64,000 bases of DNA from Psychrobacter sp. GP33 (GCF_014119005.1 NZ_JACGYX010000003.1:62001-126000), one strand, 5' to 3'; positions 52,687-63,409 are shown, counted from the stretch's first letter. Program-made: numbers and translations. The notes: generated by a model not told the origin, from the letters alone.

Positions 52687-53607
52687 TTAAGATAATTTAA
52701 TTTTATCTTTTAATAAAAATTCCATCAGTGCTTTTTGAGCATGTAAACGGTTTTCAGCTTCATCCCAAACGACTGAACGCGGATCATCAAGCATATCGTG
52801 AGAAATCTCTTCACCACGATGCGCAGGCAAGCAGTGCATAAACACCACATCAGGATCAGCTTTATCCAATAGCGATGGCGTCACTTGATAAGGCGCAAAA
52901 CGACGCGCGCGGGTGCTTTGCTCAGACTCTTGCCCCATACTTGCCCACACATCGGTGACAATAAGATTTGAGTTTTTTGCGGCATCTTGGACATTTTCAA
53001 CCAAGCTGACGCAATGTGAGAAGCGCTCCATAAGTACAGGATCTGGCTCAAAGCCGTAAGGTGCTGCTATGCGTAGCTCAAAGCCAAACTGATTTGCTGC
53101 TTGCATATAAGAGGCACACATATTATTACCATCACCAACCCACGTGACGATTTTATTTTCGATACTGCCGTGATGCTCATAGTACGTTTGCATATCCGCC
53201 AATAACTGACACGGATGAAATTCATCAGTTAAAGCATTGATAATTGGTACGCTAGAGTATTCTGCAAAGGTTTCAACTTTTTCATGCCCAAAGGTACGAA
53301 TCATAATGATATCGACCATGCTGGATATCACCCGCGCGGAGTCTTCAAGCGGCTCACCGCGACCTAATTGGGTATCATTCGGTGACAAAAATATCGCGCT
53401 GCCGCCAAATTGTCCCATGCCAGTCTCAAAGGAGATACGCGTACGGGTAGAGGACTTCTCAAAAATCATGCCCAACGTCCGACCAACAAAAGGTTGGTAA
53501 ATCTCGCCGGCATGCTGCATTTTGCGCAACTCGCTACCGCGTTTGATAAGGGCTTCTAGTTCTTGTTTGGTTAAATCAGATAAGGTCAAAAAATGGCGCA
53601 AACTCAT
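52687..53607 (-). CDS. argF: Ornithine carbamoyltransferase
   Basis: Makes citrulline from ornithine and carbamoyl phosphate in arginine synthesis. [16 protein letters not shown] is the carbamoyl-phosphate motif (STRTR), [12 protein letters not shown] the second, [14 protein letters not shown] the start of the ornithine domain, and [14 protein letters not shown] the ornithine-binding HCLP loop. The length of 306 is usual. It stands alone with a 283-bp upstream gap shared with alr; no ARG-box analysis was possible by eye. Confidence 0.97.
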   Translation of the reverse strand: MSLRHFLTLSDLTKQELEALIKRGSELRKMQHAGEIYQPFVGRTLGMIFEKSSTRTRISFETGMGQFGGSAIFLSPNDTQLGRGEPLEDSARVISSMVDIIMIRTFGHEKVETFAEYSSVPIINALTDEFHPCQLLADMQTYYEHHGSIENKIVTWVGDGNNMCASYMQAANQFGFELRIAAPYGFEPDPVLMERFSHCVSLVENVQDAAKNSNLIVTDVWASMGQESEQSTRARRFAPYQVTPSLLDKADPDVVFMHCLPAHRGEEISHDMLDDPRSVVWDEAENRLHAQKALMEFLLKDKIKLS

Positions 53608-53890
53608 AGCAATCCTAGCAGTCGATCACAGTCAATGAAAAAAGGAAGGTTATCAGTGGTCAACGACATGGCAAAATGACCAATACCGTGCTGACAACAA
53701 AATTTTAGTATAGCGTAATTAAGGATAATGTAAACGCCCAATTTTGCCATAATAAATTTGACCATTTTTCTATGAAAATGATTTACGAATAAAGCCACTT
53801 ACTAAAATATTTACCTGCTATTTTGGGACTACTTTTAAGATCGCTTTATTAACGATAAGATTAGGATTTACTATTATGATGTGCTGCTGC

Positions 53891-54997
53891 CTAACTCTGT
53901 ACGCGCATCGGTCGGGTACTTAGGCGACATAACAATTCATATCCTATCGTTCCAGCATGGTTCGCTACCTCATCAACATGCGGCGCGCTGCCCCAGAGTA
54001 TCACCTTACTATCTAAAGCAAGCGTTATAGGCGTGGAGCTGATATCAATGACAATCATATCCATCGCCACCCGACCGCGAACGGGACAAGGGTAGCTTTG
54101 ATTGGTGCTTTCATCGATAACTGAAACATAAGCATCTTGATTGAGTATGCGCGGATAGCCGTCACCATAGCCAATACTTACCAACGCAGTTCTGGTTTCT
54201 TGCTGCGCAATCCAGTGACTGCCATAGCCAATGGCATCACCCACTTTTATCGTTTGTAGCGCCATAATCTGCGCGCTAAAATCCATCGCTGGTTGCAAGT
54301 TTAAATCATGCGCACACATATTCTTAATGGGTGAGCTGCCGTATAGCATGATACCTGGACGTACCCAATCGTAATGACTATCGGGAAAATTGATTAATCC
54401 CGATGAATTACATAGCGAGCCTTGAATATCTTGGCTCACAGTCTCTCGTAAGATATTAAGCATATCGGCAAAGCGTTGTTTTTGAATGGCATTGAGAGGA
54501 TGATGAACATCATCAGCATTGGCAAAATGAGTGGTTAATATCATTTGATAGCCGGCATCATGCAAACGCTGAGCGGCATCCAAAATAGTCTGCTCATTAA
54601 AGCCCAAACGGTTCATACCGGTGTTATATTTTAGCCATACTTGCCGTGTTGAACTGTCTATCGCTGGGATATTATCTAATGCCCATTCAAGCTGCGGATA
54701 ATGGTGAATCACACAGCTTAAATCATTGTCAATCGCTTGCTGCCATTCGCTTTGAGTAAACACCCCTTCGATTAAGCCTATGGTTTTAACCCAACCCAAG
54801 TCGCGCGCTTCTATTGCCTCTAACAACGTTGCTACACCAATACCATCAGCCTGTGCGAGCGCCGGTAATACCGCTTTAACCCCATGTCCGTACGCATTGG
54901 CTTTTACCATGGCTAATATTTTAGCAGTGGGCGCTCGTTTTTTGACTTGGTTTATGTTGTGGGTAAGTGCTTGAGGCTTAATCGTGATGGTGCGCAT
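53891..54997 (-). CDS. alr: Alanine racemase
   Basis: PLP enzyme providing D-alanine for peptidoglycan. The PLP lysine lies in ILAMVKANAYGHGVKAV (residue ~34), the second catalytic base Tyr in DAIGYGSHW, and RGRVAMDMIVIDI is the conserved C-terminal block. The length of 368 is normal. It follows dnaB on the same strand, the order dnaB-alr known from other gamma-proteobacteria, with a ~150-bp gap. Confidence 0.96.
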   Translation of the reverse strand: MRTITIKPQALTHNINQVKKRAPTAKILAMVKANAYGHGVKAVLPALAQADGIGVATLLEAIEARDLGWVKTIGLIEGVFTQSEWQQAIDNDLSCVIHHYPQLEWALDNIPAIDSSTRQVWLKYNTGMNRLGFNEQTILDAAQRLHDAGYQMILTTHFANADDVHHPLNAIQKQRFADMLNILRETVSQDIQGSLCNSSGLINFPDSHYDWVRPGIMLYGSSPIKNMCAHDLNLQPAMDFSAQIMALQTIKVGDAIGYGSHWIAQQETRTALVSIGYGDGYPRILNQDAYVSVIDESTNQSYPCPVRGRVAMDMIVIDISSTPITLALDSKVILWGSAPHVDEVANHAGTIGYELLCRLSTRPMRVQS

Positions 54998-55146
54998 AAT
55001 CGGCTTCTTTATTAGCAGGGTTTTAAAGCAAAGCTACAGATCAGTCAAAGCTCTTTTTATAAATAGCAATTTACTATCCGTAGCGGAATAGGATTAAAAA
55101 AATGGATGAAAAATAAATTAACGAATAAATAGCAATCACTTAAGTG

Positions 55147-56547
55147 CTACTCATCATCAAAGCTCCTGCCTTGATAATACTCAGGCGTCAAGTTGGTAAA
55201 GCGGGTGAATTGACCCTCAAACGCTAATCGTAGCGTGCCAATAGGACCATTACGCTGCTTACCAATAATGATTTCAGCCACGCCTTTATGGTCTGAATTC
55301 TCATTATAAACCTCATCGCGATAAATAAACATAATCAAATCGGCATCCTGTTCAATTGCTCCAGATTCGCGCAAATCTGACATGATTGGGCGCTTATTGG
55401 GGCGATTCTCCAAGCTGCGATTCAACTGCGATAGCGCGATAACTGGACATTCAAGCTCGCGCGCTAATGCTTTTAAACTCCGTGAAATCTCTGAGATTTC
55501 CCCAACACGGTTACCATCAAGACTAGGCACTTTCATTAATTGTAGATAATCGACAATGATGGCGCCTAGTTTGCCGTCATGGTTTTTGGCAATACGGCGG
55601 CAGCGAGAGCGTAGCTCGGAGGGCGGTAGGGCGGTACTGTCATCAATATATAAATGCTTGGATTGCAAATGCTGAATCGCATTCATCATTTTTGCCCATT
55701 CATCCTCATTCATTTGTCCTGAACGCAAATGGGTCTGGTTAATTGCTCCCCACGACGACAACAGACGCATCACGATAGATTCTGCCGGCATCTCCATTGA
55801 AAATACGACGACAGGCAAATCTTCATTAAATAAAATTCCTTCGGCTAAGTTCATTGCAAAGGTCGTTTTACCCATTGAAGGACGCGCTGCAACAATGACC
55901 AAATCGCCCGCTTGCAAGCCTTGAGTTTTATTATTCAACTCCACAAAGGGCGTTTGCAGTCCAATCATGCCATCAGGATTAGATTTTAGCTCTTGGATTT
56001 TATCAATCACATTGGTTAAAACCGCCGTAATACCAACGGGTCCACGTTGCTCAGCGCGCTTATTATGTTGCTCATTAATACTAAAAATAGTCGCTTCGAC
56101 ACTATCTAAAATATCACTGACGGTTCTGTCTTTAGGGTTATATGCCAAGGTTAGCATCTCATTGCCAGTCGTAATGAGCTGGCGCAGCGTTGATAGCTCG
56201 CGGACGCGCTGAGCATAGGCGGTCAGATTAAATAAAGTCGCTGGGCTTTGGCTTAAAATATCGGCAAGATAGCTGTCACCGCCTGCATTTTTTAATAGCT
56301 TTTGTGCCTCTAACCAATCATGCACCATTACCGTATCATAAGGCTCATTTACCGCTGCCAAATGCGCAATCGCATCAAAAATATGTTGATGACGTCCGGC
56401 ATAAAAGTCATCTTTAGAAACGATATCGGCGATCTTGTCGTACGCTTCTTCAATACTCATTAAAGAGGCCAGTAGCGCCTTTTCAATATCAATATTGTGC
56501 GGCGGTGTCTGATTGAGTAAGTCGTCAGTTTTGTCGGTGTCTGCCAT
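55147..56547 (-). CDS. dnaB: Replicative DNA helicase DnaB
   Basis: Hexameric 5'-3' helicase of the replication fork. The N-terminal domain (PPHNIDIEKALLASLM, then LAAVNEPYD and GGDSYLADI) contacts primase. The RecA-like motor has LVIVAARPSMGKTTFAMNLA (Walker A, near residue 225), VVFSMEMPAES, GAIIVDYLQLM (Walker B), ALSQLNRSLENR and SDLRESGAIEQDADLIMFI. The length of 466 is typical, and there is no intein. rplI, often upstream, is not here. Confidence 0.97.
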   Translation of the reverse strand: MADTDKTDDLLNQTPPHNIDIEKALLASLMSIEEAYDKIADIVSKDDFYAGRHQHIFDAIAHLAAVNEPYDTVMVHDWLEAQKLLKNAGGDSYLADILSQSPATLFNLTAYAQRVRELSTLRQLITTGNEMLTLAYNPKDRTVSDILDSVEATIFSINEQHNKRAEQRGPVGITAVLTNVIDKIQELKSNPDGMIGLQTPFVELNNKTQGLQAGDLVIVAARPSMGKTTFAMNLAEGILFNEDLPVVVFSMEMPAESIVMRLLSSWGAINQTHLRSGQMNEDEWAKMMNAIQHLQSKHLYIDDSTALPPSELRSRCRRIAKNHDGKLGAIIVDYLQLMKVPSLDGNRVGEISEISRSLKALARELECPVIALSQLNRSLENRPNKRPIMSDLRESGAIEQDADLIMFIYRDEVYNENSDHKGVAEIIIGKQRNGPIGTLRLAFEGQFTRFTNLTPEYYQGRSFDDE

Positions 56548-56939
56548 GAGTGCCTAATTGTTCATCAGTATATAAAAGTTAAAAGAGTTAGAAATCATAA
56601 AATCGACCGCGTCAGGATTATTGCTATGACAAGCGATTACCATCAAAAGCAATTACCATTATAAGCAAATACTGTCACAAGCAATATCTTCAAAAAATGC
56701 ATTAAGTACCAACAATAGCGGTACCAAAACGAGCGCTAACGACGCAGTAATTGATGTTACAATCAAGGGCGAAAGTCTATCACATTACGAGCACACTGAG
56801 TTCTATATTGATGATTTTTCGTCACTACTCGCGTGCGCTTATGCGTATAAATCATACTCTAAGCTACATTTTGAAACACCAGCCTATACTTAAAAAACAC
56901 AATAAAAACTGATAGTTAAAAATTAATAAGGATATTGCT
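56548..56939. other. Divergent region dnaB / pdxA
   Basis: 392 bp. Around 56600-56700 three similar words (CAAGCGATTACCAT, AAGCAATTACCAT, AAGCAATATC) form a loose tandem repeat that resembles replication or protein-binding iterons only superficially. Both divergent promoters should lie here. No RNA gene is seen. Confidence 0.4.
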
Positions 56940-58016
56940 ATGCAAAAACAACCTTTACTGCTAACAACGGGTGAGCCTGCCGGAATTGGTATGGATGTGG
57001 TACTAATCTTGGCGCAAGAAAATAAATTACAAGGTTCTGGACGTCCTATTTGGGTGACTGCCGATGCCGAAGCGATGCAGGCACGCGCAGAACAGCTTAT
57101 TGCTGCGGGCGTGCTACAGAGTTGTCCCGCGTGGCAAATCGTAGATGCGCAAGCAGAAGCAACTGATTTTGTTGAGGCAGTAGCACAGCTGACTAGCAAT
57201 GATGCGGTTGCCAATGATTTTATCTTGCTCGATGTGCCATGCGGTGCACCTGTGATTGCCGGACAAATTGACATTAATAACGCGATTATGGTCGCTCAGC
57301 AGTTGGAGATTGCCCATCAACTTGCTGTCACTCACCAAGTCGCTGCCATTGTCACCGGTCCCTTGCAAAAGTCCGCGTTGATTGACGCTGATATTAAATT
57401 GTTAGATGGCACCATGTTCAGCGGACACACCGAGTTTTTTATGCAGCAAAGTGGCTGTGATAAAGTAGTGATGATGCTTGCCAATCAAGCGATGAAAGTC
57501 GCGCTTGTCACTACTCATTTGGCATTAAGAGATGTTCCTGCGGCAATTACTAAAGAAAATGTACGACAAACAGTACAAATTGTGCTCGATGATATGCGTT
57601 CGAAGTTTGGTCTTAAACAGCCGCGTATATTAGTTTGTGGTCTGAATCCGCATGCTGGTGAGGGTGGGCATTTGGGAATGGAGGAGATTGAGATTATCAA
57701 TCCGGTGTTACAAGAGTTTATTGCCAAAGGGGCTGATATTTCAGAAGCCATGCCAGCTGATACCTTATTTACACCACGACATCTTAGCAATTGTGATGCC
57801 GTTATTGCGATGTTCCATGACCAAGGCTTGCCGGTGCTTAAATCGCATGGTTTTGGTGATACCGTTAATTTAACATTGGGCTTGCCGTATATTCGCACTT
57901 CAGTCGATCACGGTACGGCGCTTGATTTGGCAGGGCGTGGCGGTGCTAGTGCTACTAGCTTATACCAAGCATTAGTAATGGCAGATGAGATGGCAAGTAA
58001 AGCGTTAGCGGATTAA
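56940..58016 (+). CDS. pdxA: 4-hydroxythreonine-4-phosphate dehydrogenase PdxA
   Basis: Oxidises 4-phosphohydroxythreonine in pyridoxal phosphate synthesis. Family strings are LLTTGEPAGIGMDVVL, VTGPLQKSALIDAD, FSGHTEFFMQQSG with metal His, VTTHLALRDVP, LVCGLNPHAGEGGHLGMEEI and MFHDQGLPVLKSHGF, GLPYIRTSVDHGTALDLAG. The length of 358 exceeds E. coli PdxA (329) because of an insert near residues 50-85. It leads the order pdxA-rsmA-apaH; surA and apaG, common members, are absent. Confidence 0.96.
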   Translation: MQKQPLLLTTGEPAGIGMDVVLILAQENKLQGSGRPIWVTADAEAMQARAEQLIAAGVLQSCPAWQIVDAQAEATDFVEAVAQLTSNDAVANDFILLDVPCGAPVIAGQIDINNAIMVAQQLEIAHQLAVTHQVAAIVTGPLQKSALIDADIKLLDGTMFSGHTEFFMQQSGCDKVVMMLANQAMKVALVTTHLALRDVPAAITKENVRQTVQIVLDDMRSKFGLKQPRILVCGLNPHAGEGGHLGMEEIEIINPVLQEFIAKGADISEAMPADTLFTPRHLSNCDAVIAMFHDQGLPVLKSHGFGDTVNLTLGLPYIRTSVDHGTALDLAGRGGASATSLYQALVMADEMASKALAD

Positions 58017-58157
58017 CTGGTCGATTTGTCACAGCGAAAGCGAATGCAAAATACAGTCTGATAATGAGCTGTGATATAATTTCAATATTATAAACATCTC
58101 ATTTATTGCCTGATTCAATGGCAGTGACTATTTTACTTTTTTAATTAAGAACTATTT

Positions 58158-59021
58158 ATGTCTAAGCCTTCATTTGACGCCAAAACTTTGTCTGATAGTT
58201 TACGCGCTGCAAAACACCAACCGCGAAAACGCTTCGGTCAAAACTTCTTACATGATCGTAGTGTGATTCGCGAGATTGTTGAAAGTATTCGCTTAGAGCG
58301 CGATGATAATTTAATAGAAATTGGTCCCGGTATGGGCGCACTAACCGAACCGCTACTTGCTGAAGTAGATGCAATGACAGTGATTGAGTTGGATCGTGAT
58401 TTGGCAGATAGCTTGCGTATTCGCATCGGAGCTAATAGCCATCCGAACTTTACGATTATTAAAGACAATGCCATGAATGTCGACTATCGTGCGCTGTATA
58501 CTTTAGAGCGCGGTAAGCTGAGAGTAGTTGGTAATCTGCCTTATAATATATCTACGCCAATATTGTTTCATTTACTCAGTTATGCTGATGTGATTCAAGA
58601 CATGCATTTTATGCTGCAAAAAGAAGTAGTCGAGCGTATTACTGCTGATGTGGGTAGCAAAACCTATGGTCGTCTATCTGTTATCATGCAGTATCATTGT
58701 GATACCGATTATCTATTAACGGTGCCTCGCGGTGCGTTTAATCCACCACCAAAAGTCACCAGCGCGGTTTTTCGTTTAACGCCACATATCAACAAACCCA
58801 TCGTTGCAGAAGATGAACAGTATTTTGCAATCGTAGTACGCGAAACTTTCAATCATCGCCGCAAAACCTTGCGTGCTATCTTTAAAAACTCAACCTTGCT
58901 ACCAACATTAAGCGAAGATGATTTTGCCGCTTGTGGTATTGATCCGCAGGCACGTCCAGAAACTCTGAGCGTTAGTGATTTTGTGGCACTGAGCAATCAG
59001 GCAAAGTCGTTAGAAGTTTAA
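58158..59021 (+). CDS. rsmA: 16S rRNA dimethyladenosine transferase RsmA
   Basis: SAM-dependent enzyme that dimethylates A1518 and A1519 of 16S rRNA late in 30S assembly. [19 protein letters not shown] is the N-terminal family motif, [16 protein letters not shown] motif [13 protein letters not shown] motif II, and [18 protein letters not shown] the catalytic NLPY motif. The length of 287 is slightly above E. coli KsgA (273). It lies 141 bp after pdxA and 127 bp before apaH. Confidence 0.97.
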   Translation: MSKPSFDAKTLSDSLRAAKHQPRKRFGQNFLHDRSVIREIVESIRLERDDNLIEIGPGMGALTEPLLAEVDAMTVIELDRDLADSLRIRIGANSHPNFTIIKDNAMNVDYRALYTLERGKLRVVGNLPYNISTPILFHLLSYADVIQDMHFMLQKEVVERITADVGSKTYGRLSVIMQYHCDTDYLLTVPRGAFNPPPKVTSAVFRLTPHINKPIVAEDEQYFAIVVRETFNHRRKTLRAIFKNSTLLPTLSEDDFAACGIDPQARPETLSVSDFVALSNQAKSLEV

Positions 59022-59148
59022 TACGCTAACAGACGATAAAGATAAAATAAGTAGAGCTATTTCTATGTATAACAATAGCCGCCATTCACAAAACGATTAT
59101 GAACCAGTCGTGTTGATAATCGTTATCTGTCATTGTAATTGAGGTAAC

Positions 59149-59985
59149 ATGAGTTTTCGCCATCAATATGTCATCGGTGACTTGCAAGGTTGCCATGCTG
59201 CGTTTTGTCATTTTCTTAAAAAGTTAGATTTCGATCCCAAGCAAGATAAACTATGGTTTACGGGTGATTTGGTCGCGCGCGGTGAGGATTCGTTAAATAC
59301 TTTACGCGATGTCAAAGCCTTGTGCGAACAAGGGGCAGCAGCCACGGTTCTTGGTAATCATGATTTAAATCTATTAGCAGTATGGCGCGGTGTGACTAAA
59401 ATCCGTAAAAAGGACAAGACTGCACCTATTTTTGCGGCTAAAGATAAAGATGATTTACTACAGTGGTTACGTCATCAGCCTATATTAGCCTATCCTGATG
59501 AATGTACCGTGATGGTTCATGCCGGTATTCCGCCGCATTGGACGTTGGATGAAGCAGAATTATATGCTAAGCAGTTAGAAGCACAGTTGCAAGGCAGTTT
59601 ATACCAGCTGGATAGACTGTTGCCGCATTTATATAGCAATACTGCGGACGACTGGTATGATGGTATTAATGGCTTCACGAAAATGCGTGCGATTGCCAAT
59701 TATTTTACCCGTATGCGTTTATGCAAACAAGATGGCACGTTAGAGTTTAGCTTTACCTCTAGCCTTGATGATGCCATGCCAGACGACTTTGCTCCGTGGT
59801 TTGAATGGCAAGTACCTCGCGAGCGTAAGATATTGTTCGGACATTGGGCGGCTTTAAAGGGTAAGGTTGATTTACCGCATGCGCGCGCGCTTGATGGTGG
59901 CTGCGTTTGGGGCAATCATTTGATGGCTTACCGCTTGAGTGATGGCAAGGTGTTTACGTCAAGTGCAAAATGTCCCATGCCTTAA
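59149..59985 (+). CDS. apaH: Diadenosine tetraphosphatase ApaH
   Basis: Symmetrical Ap4A hydrolase of the calcineurin-like phosphatase fold. Metal motifs are YVIGDLQGCH, FTGDLVARGEDS, VLGNHDLNLLAVW, MVHAGIPPHW and ILFGHWAAL. The length of 278 is normal. A GAGGTAAC lies directly before the ATG. It ends the pdxA-rsmA-apaH run and is followed by a terminator. apaG, which usually sits between rsmA and apaH, is missing. Confidence 0.96.
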   Translation: MSFRHQYVIGDLQGCHAAFCHFLKKLDFDPKQDKLWFTGDLVARGEDSLNTLRDVKALCEQGAAATVLGNHDLNLLAVWRGVTKIRKKDKTAPIFAAKDKDDLLQWLRHQPILAYPDECTVMVHAGIPPHWTLDEAELYAKQLEAQLQGSLYQLDRLLPHLYSNTADDWYDGINGFTKMRAIANYFTRMRLCKQDGTLEFSFTSSLDDAMPDDFAPWFEWQVPRERKILFGHWAALKGKVDLPHARALDGGCVWGNHLMAYRLSDGKVFTSSAKCPMP

Positions 59986-60058
59986 TCAAATATCGTCTCA
60001 GAAAAAATAGTATTAACTTAGCCAATCTCTGATAGGTTCTATTAATATATATGCCATG

Positions 60059-60099
60059 CAAAAGCCTTCATAGATTTTATTAGCCTATGAGGGCTTTTT
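60059..60099 (+). terminator. Intrinsic terminator after apaH
   Basis: AAAGCCTTCATAG and CTATGAGGGCTTT form a 13-bp stem with one G-U and an 11-nt loop, followed by T5. A short A run on the left may let it also end the DUF2058 gene. Confidence 0.9.
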
Positions 60100-60178
60100 A
60101 TATTTAAATAAGATTTTTTGTTTTAATAATAAGGCGTGACTGCAAAAGGGCATTCATGCTAAACATTAATAAAAACTA

Positions 60179-60724
60179 TTACCACATTAAATCATCAGGT
60201 ATCACATAAGCGGCATAAGGATCATCCGTTTCCAGCTCAGCCTCGGATTGATCGTTTGATACAACGATGAAGCCTTCGAGCTTGGCATTAATACGATCGG
60301 CTAGAGGGCGCGGGAGTAGCGCATAATCTAAGTCATTATTTTCCTCTAATCGTGCAATCACCACATGACCTGCTACGATTTGGTCATACAGTTTTTGAGT
60401 AATATAGAGTTTTTTCACTTTGGATTGATCAACAAACTGGTAGCTAATCTCGCCTGATATTTCTGTAATCTGATGCTGCTTAATCATCTGTATAATATTG
60501 GCATAGAGCATTTTTTGCTCTAGCTGCTGTTGTCTTTCTTGATTAAGCTGCTGATCTTTGACAATCTTTTTAGCTTGTGCTTCAGCCAGTGCTTTTTTGG
60601 CAGCAACACTTTCTGCATCGCCAGTACGCTTAGCATGCTGAGACTGTTTGCTAAGTTGCTTGGCTTTTTTATTATCCACCAATCCGGCTTTTAACAGTTG
60701 CGCCTGAAGGGCATTTTTGGTCAT
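60179..60724 (-). CDS. DUF2058 family protein
   Basis: A 181-residue cytoplasmic protein of the DUF2058 (E. coli YaiL-like) family. The start KNALQAQLLKAGLVDNKKAKQ is diagnostic, followed by a long charged coiled-coil (KKALAEAQAKKIVKDQQLNQERQQQLE) and a C-terminal beta domain with YQFVDQSKVKKLYIT and YAAYVIPDDLMW at the very end. Family function is unknown; nucleoid or ribosome association has been suggested from charge only. Confidence 0.88.
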   Translation of the reverse strand: MTKNALQAQLLKAGLVDNKKAKQLSKQSQHAKRTGDAESVAAKKALAEAQAKKIVKDQQLNQERQQQLEQKMLYANIIQMIKQHQITEISGEISYQFVDQSKVKKLYITQKLYDQIVAGHVVIARLEENNDLDYALLPRPLADRINAKLEGFIVVSNDQSEAELETDDPYAAYVIPDDLMW

Positions 60725-60952
60725 GATCTAATCACCTAAGTAATGAGGTATAAATTTTAAATATAGTAACATCGATGTTTAAAAATAGATGGTAGCAAAT
60801 TTTGTACGAGCGTGTCATTTCTTAATCTGATATCTTAAATTGTCAAAATATTATCTTTTTAACCGCCTACAATCTTAAATGCTTTAAATATTTTGAATAA
60901 GCTATCAATATTCTTAATATTTAAATAGCAAAAATAACGATTAGGGTCGTCA

Positions 60953-63409
60953 CTAACTGGGTAGGTTTGGCGGCTTTTTAGGTTTTGGTAAAGGCGTTTT
61001 GGCATCGCCAGCGGCTTTGCTATCAGGACTTGTGCTGTCGTTTACGCCTGCATGAGCGCCCAAGGTTTTGGTCGCTTTATCATACTGAATATCATCGCTG
61101 TAAGGTGTACTATTTAAGGCTTCATCGACCAGACCGTCATCAAGATTGATGACCTTTTCTGGCGAGCTATTAGTTAATGTGGTTTGGGTTTCGTGTTCTG
61201 TGTTAGCACCCTGACCCTGACCTTGACCTTGAGGTTGATTCTGATAATGAATGTCGGTTTCCACTGTGGTAGCCAACTTAGATTTTGGTAGTATTTTTAC
61301 ATCAGACAAACGCCTGACGACATAGTTGCTGGGTAATGGCTTGCCACTATTTTGTATAGCACTATCGTCAAATATCATATGCCCTTGACTGTCAATCCGC
61401 GCGTACTTCATCGGTTTATCACGTGGCCAAAAAAAGTCTGAAGGATGAGTGAGCATATGACTGAATAACTGCTTGGTAAGGCGACTCCATTCCAAAAACT
61501 GTACTTCTTTTGAGCGTAGTGCCACAAATAAGGCAAGCGAGAAGCTGACCATCAAGTTGACCATACCAATCATTAATACACCCATGACGGACAGCAGGAT
61601 GATTTGCCAGCTCATTTGATCGGGTGCTAAGTTAAATAGACCATGTGCTAAGTTTGCTGAAGCAAAGGCAATATGACGAATATCAATGGGTAAACCGAAT
61701 AAGAAACCAATCGTTGCGGTACTGCCCAAGAATATACCAAAAATAAAGTTACCCATAATCGCGCCAAGATTGGCTTCTATAAAGGTGCCTAGACGCTCAA
61801 GCCATGCTGCTGGTAGTAAACGCTGTAAGAAGCGATGGCGACGAATACGCGCGCCAATATTGTTATAAACGGCTAAATTATCATAGTAACCAGCAATCAG
61901 TCCTGATAAAAACAAATAAACCCCAGCAATCGCTGCATGCGGCAAGGCTAATGAAGTAAAAGGATCGAGTTCATGTAATAAGTGTCCGGCTTTGTCCGTA
62001 TTAATCATTGGTATGCCAGAAAAATGTAGCCACATATATGAGATAGTAAAGGCAACCGGAATAGCCATCATAATATTGCCCATGATAGCTATAAACTGGG
62101 TACGCATAATATCAACTACCAGTTCTGACAACTTGGTTAACTGATGAGATTTTTTCCCTGAGCTATCAGAAATAGTGGAGGCAATAGCCGCTGCCGTCAT
62201 GGCTGGCTGTTTGGTGGCGACCGTACCATGCACAATATGAATAAAGACAAAGCCTAATCCGTAAATCATGCTGTTTAAAAAGGCGCGACCCATAGGCGCA
62301 ATCGCCAGCTGATAGGTCACAATTTTAGTGGTTGCCATAAAGGCGATAATAAAGCCGCCAATCGAGGCTTTTTTAAACATTTTTTGATAGCCGGACTTGT
62401 CCGTACTGATGTAGTGTTCACCGACGCGGCTTGCGTTTTCAGTGACTTTTCGCGATAACAGCTTGGTATTGTTATCAATCAAATGACCAATGCTGTAGCG
62501 ACGATTTGCTGTTACTACTAAGGTTTGAATCAGCTCAATAATAGCGCGATCGCGCTTGAGTCCATCAATAGATACCAGCTTGGTTAAGATACGTATACGC
62601 TGTAAGCTTTGATCAAGCCTCAGCATCATATTAGTCAATCGAATAGAGATGCCCGTTTTGTAAATACGCTTACGAACCGTTGCAACAATATCCTCGCACT
62701 GCTCAACCATCACGAGTAAGGGGTCAGCACTAACCGCTTGTTCAGGGGTAATATCGGTTAAATTATCCAGCTCATGCGCCTGCCGATATTGATTGACGAA
62801 CAGTACTGCTTCTTGATTTTGCGCCACAAAAGATGCTGAATAGTTTAATATTTGCGGGTACGACTCCATCAAATCAGGATGTAGTCCAATACCACTAACG
62901 CGATACGACAAAATAATGATGGCGTTTAAGATATTGTTTTTGGCATTGGCAACTAAATCTAGATGCTCTTTTCGAACTTTAAGTAACTCAACCAGCACTT
63001 CCCAATTGTCTTTATTGATGCTGGCAAGCCAGTGCTCGTCTTGGCGTTGATCAAATAAGTAGCCAACCAACTCAACAACCGAGTCATCTTGCGGTAATAA
63101 CGGCAAAAATCGGTGACCTATTAAGCGGCGTAGGCTGCTAAAAAAGCCCTCGTCTGACATGATGCCCGTATCGGTATACAGAGCAATTTGCCGATATTGA
63201 ATGATGAGCTTTAATACAAAGCTGGCAAGTCCATCACCATATTCTGGATGCCGCTGCATAATCTCAATCAATGATTGAATTTTTCTATTGGCAAGGGCTG
63301 GGTTTTTCTCAGTGACCCTAAGCTCATCGATCAAGCGCTTGAGCACCGACGCATCGGGCACATCGCTTAAGGCAGTAATCTGCTGCAAAATGCGTTTAAC
63401 TTCTGACAC
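60953..63409 (-). CDS. 'Site-specific recombinase' family (Gcr-like) membrane protein
   Basis: An 818-residue protein of the family named after a Neisseria gonococcal recombination-linked protein. Residues ~1-340 are helical and soluble; ~345-640 hold seven or so hydrophobic segments (FIIAFMATTKIVTYQLAIA, IMGNIMMAIPVAFTISYMW, AAIAGVYLFLSGLIAGYYD, IMGNFIFGIFLGSTATIGF); the last ~150 residues are hydrophilic with a (QG)n run and a Pro/Lys-rich end. The membrane segments make a true recombinase activity unlikely; the function is open. It is a single gene with no nearby att-like sites. Confidence 0.82.
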   Translation of the reverse strand: MSEVKRILQQITALSDVPDASVLKRLIDELRVTEKNPALANRKIQSLIEIMQRHPEYGDGLASFVLKLIIQYRQIALYTDTGIMSDEGFFSSLRRLIGHRFLPLLPQDDSVVELVGYLFDQRQDEHWLASINKDNWEVLVELLKVRKEHLDLVANAKNNILNAIIILSYRVSGIGLHPDLMESYPQILNYSASFVAQNQEAVLFVNQYRQAHELDNLTDITPEQAVSADPLLVMVEQCEDIVATVRKRIYKTGISIRLTNMMLRLDQSLQRIRILTKLVSIDGLKRDRAIIELIQTLVVTANRRYSIGHLIDNNTKLLSRKVTENASRVGEHYISTDKSGYQKMFKKASIGGFIIAFMATTKIVTYQLAIAPMGRAFLNSMIYGLGFVFIHIVHGTVATKQPAMTAAAIASTISDSSGKKSHQLTKLSELVVDIMRTQFIAIMGNIMMAIPVAFTISYMWLHFSGIPMINTDKAGHLLHELDPFTSLALPHAAIAGVYLFLSGLIAGYYDNLAVYNNIGARIRRHRFLQRLLPAAWLERLGTFIEANLGAIMGNFIFGIFLGSTATIGFLFGLPIDIRHIAFASANLAHGLFNLAPDQMSWQIILLSVMGVLMIGMVNLMVSFSLALFVALRSKEVQFLEWSRLTKQLFSHMLTHPSDFFWPRDKPMKYARIDSQGHMIFDDSAIQNSGKPLPSNYVVRRLSDVKILPKSKLATTVETDIHYQNQPQGQGQGQGANTEHETQTTLTNSSPEKVINLDDGLVDEALNSTPYSDDIQYDKATKTLGAHAGVNDSTSPDSKAAGDAKTPLPKPKKPPNLPS

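Noticed and set aside
53604..53798. 64-codon minus-strand frame upstream of argF
   Set aside because: It overlaps the argF start, has no RBS or domain, and reads like non-coding AT-rich DNA.
56600..56700. Iteron-like repeats near dnaB
   Set aside because: The repeated words are short and imperfect and there is no DnaA-box cluster, so no origin is claimed.
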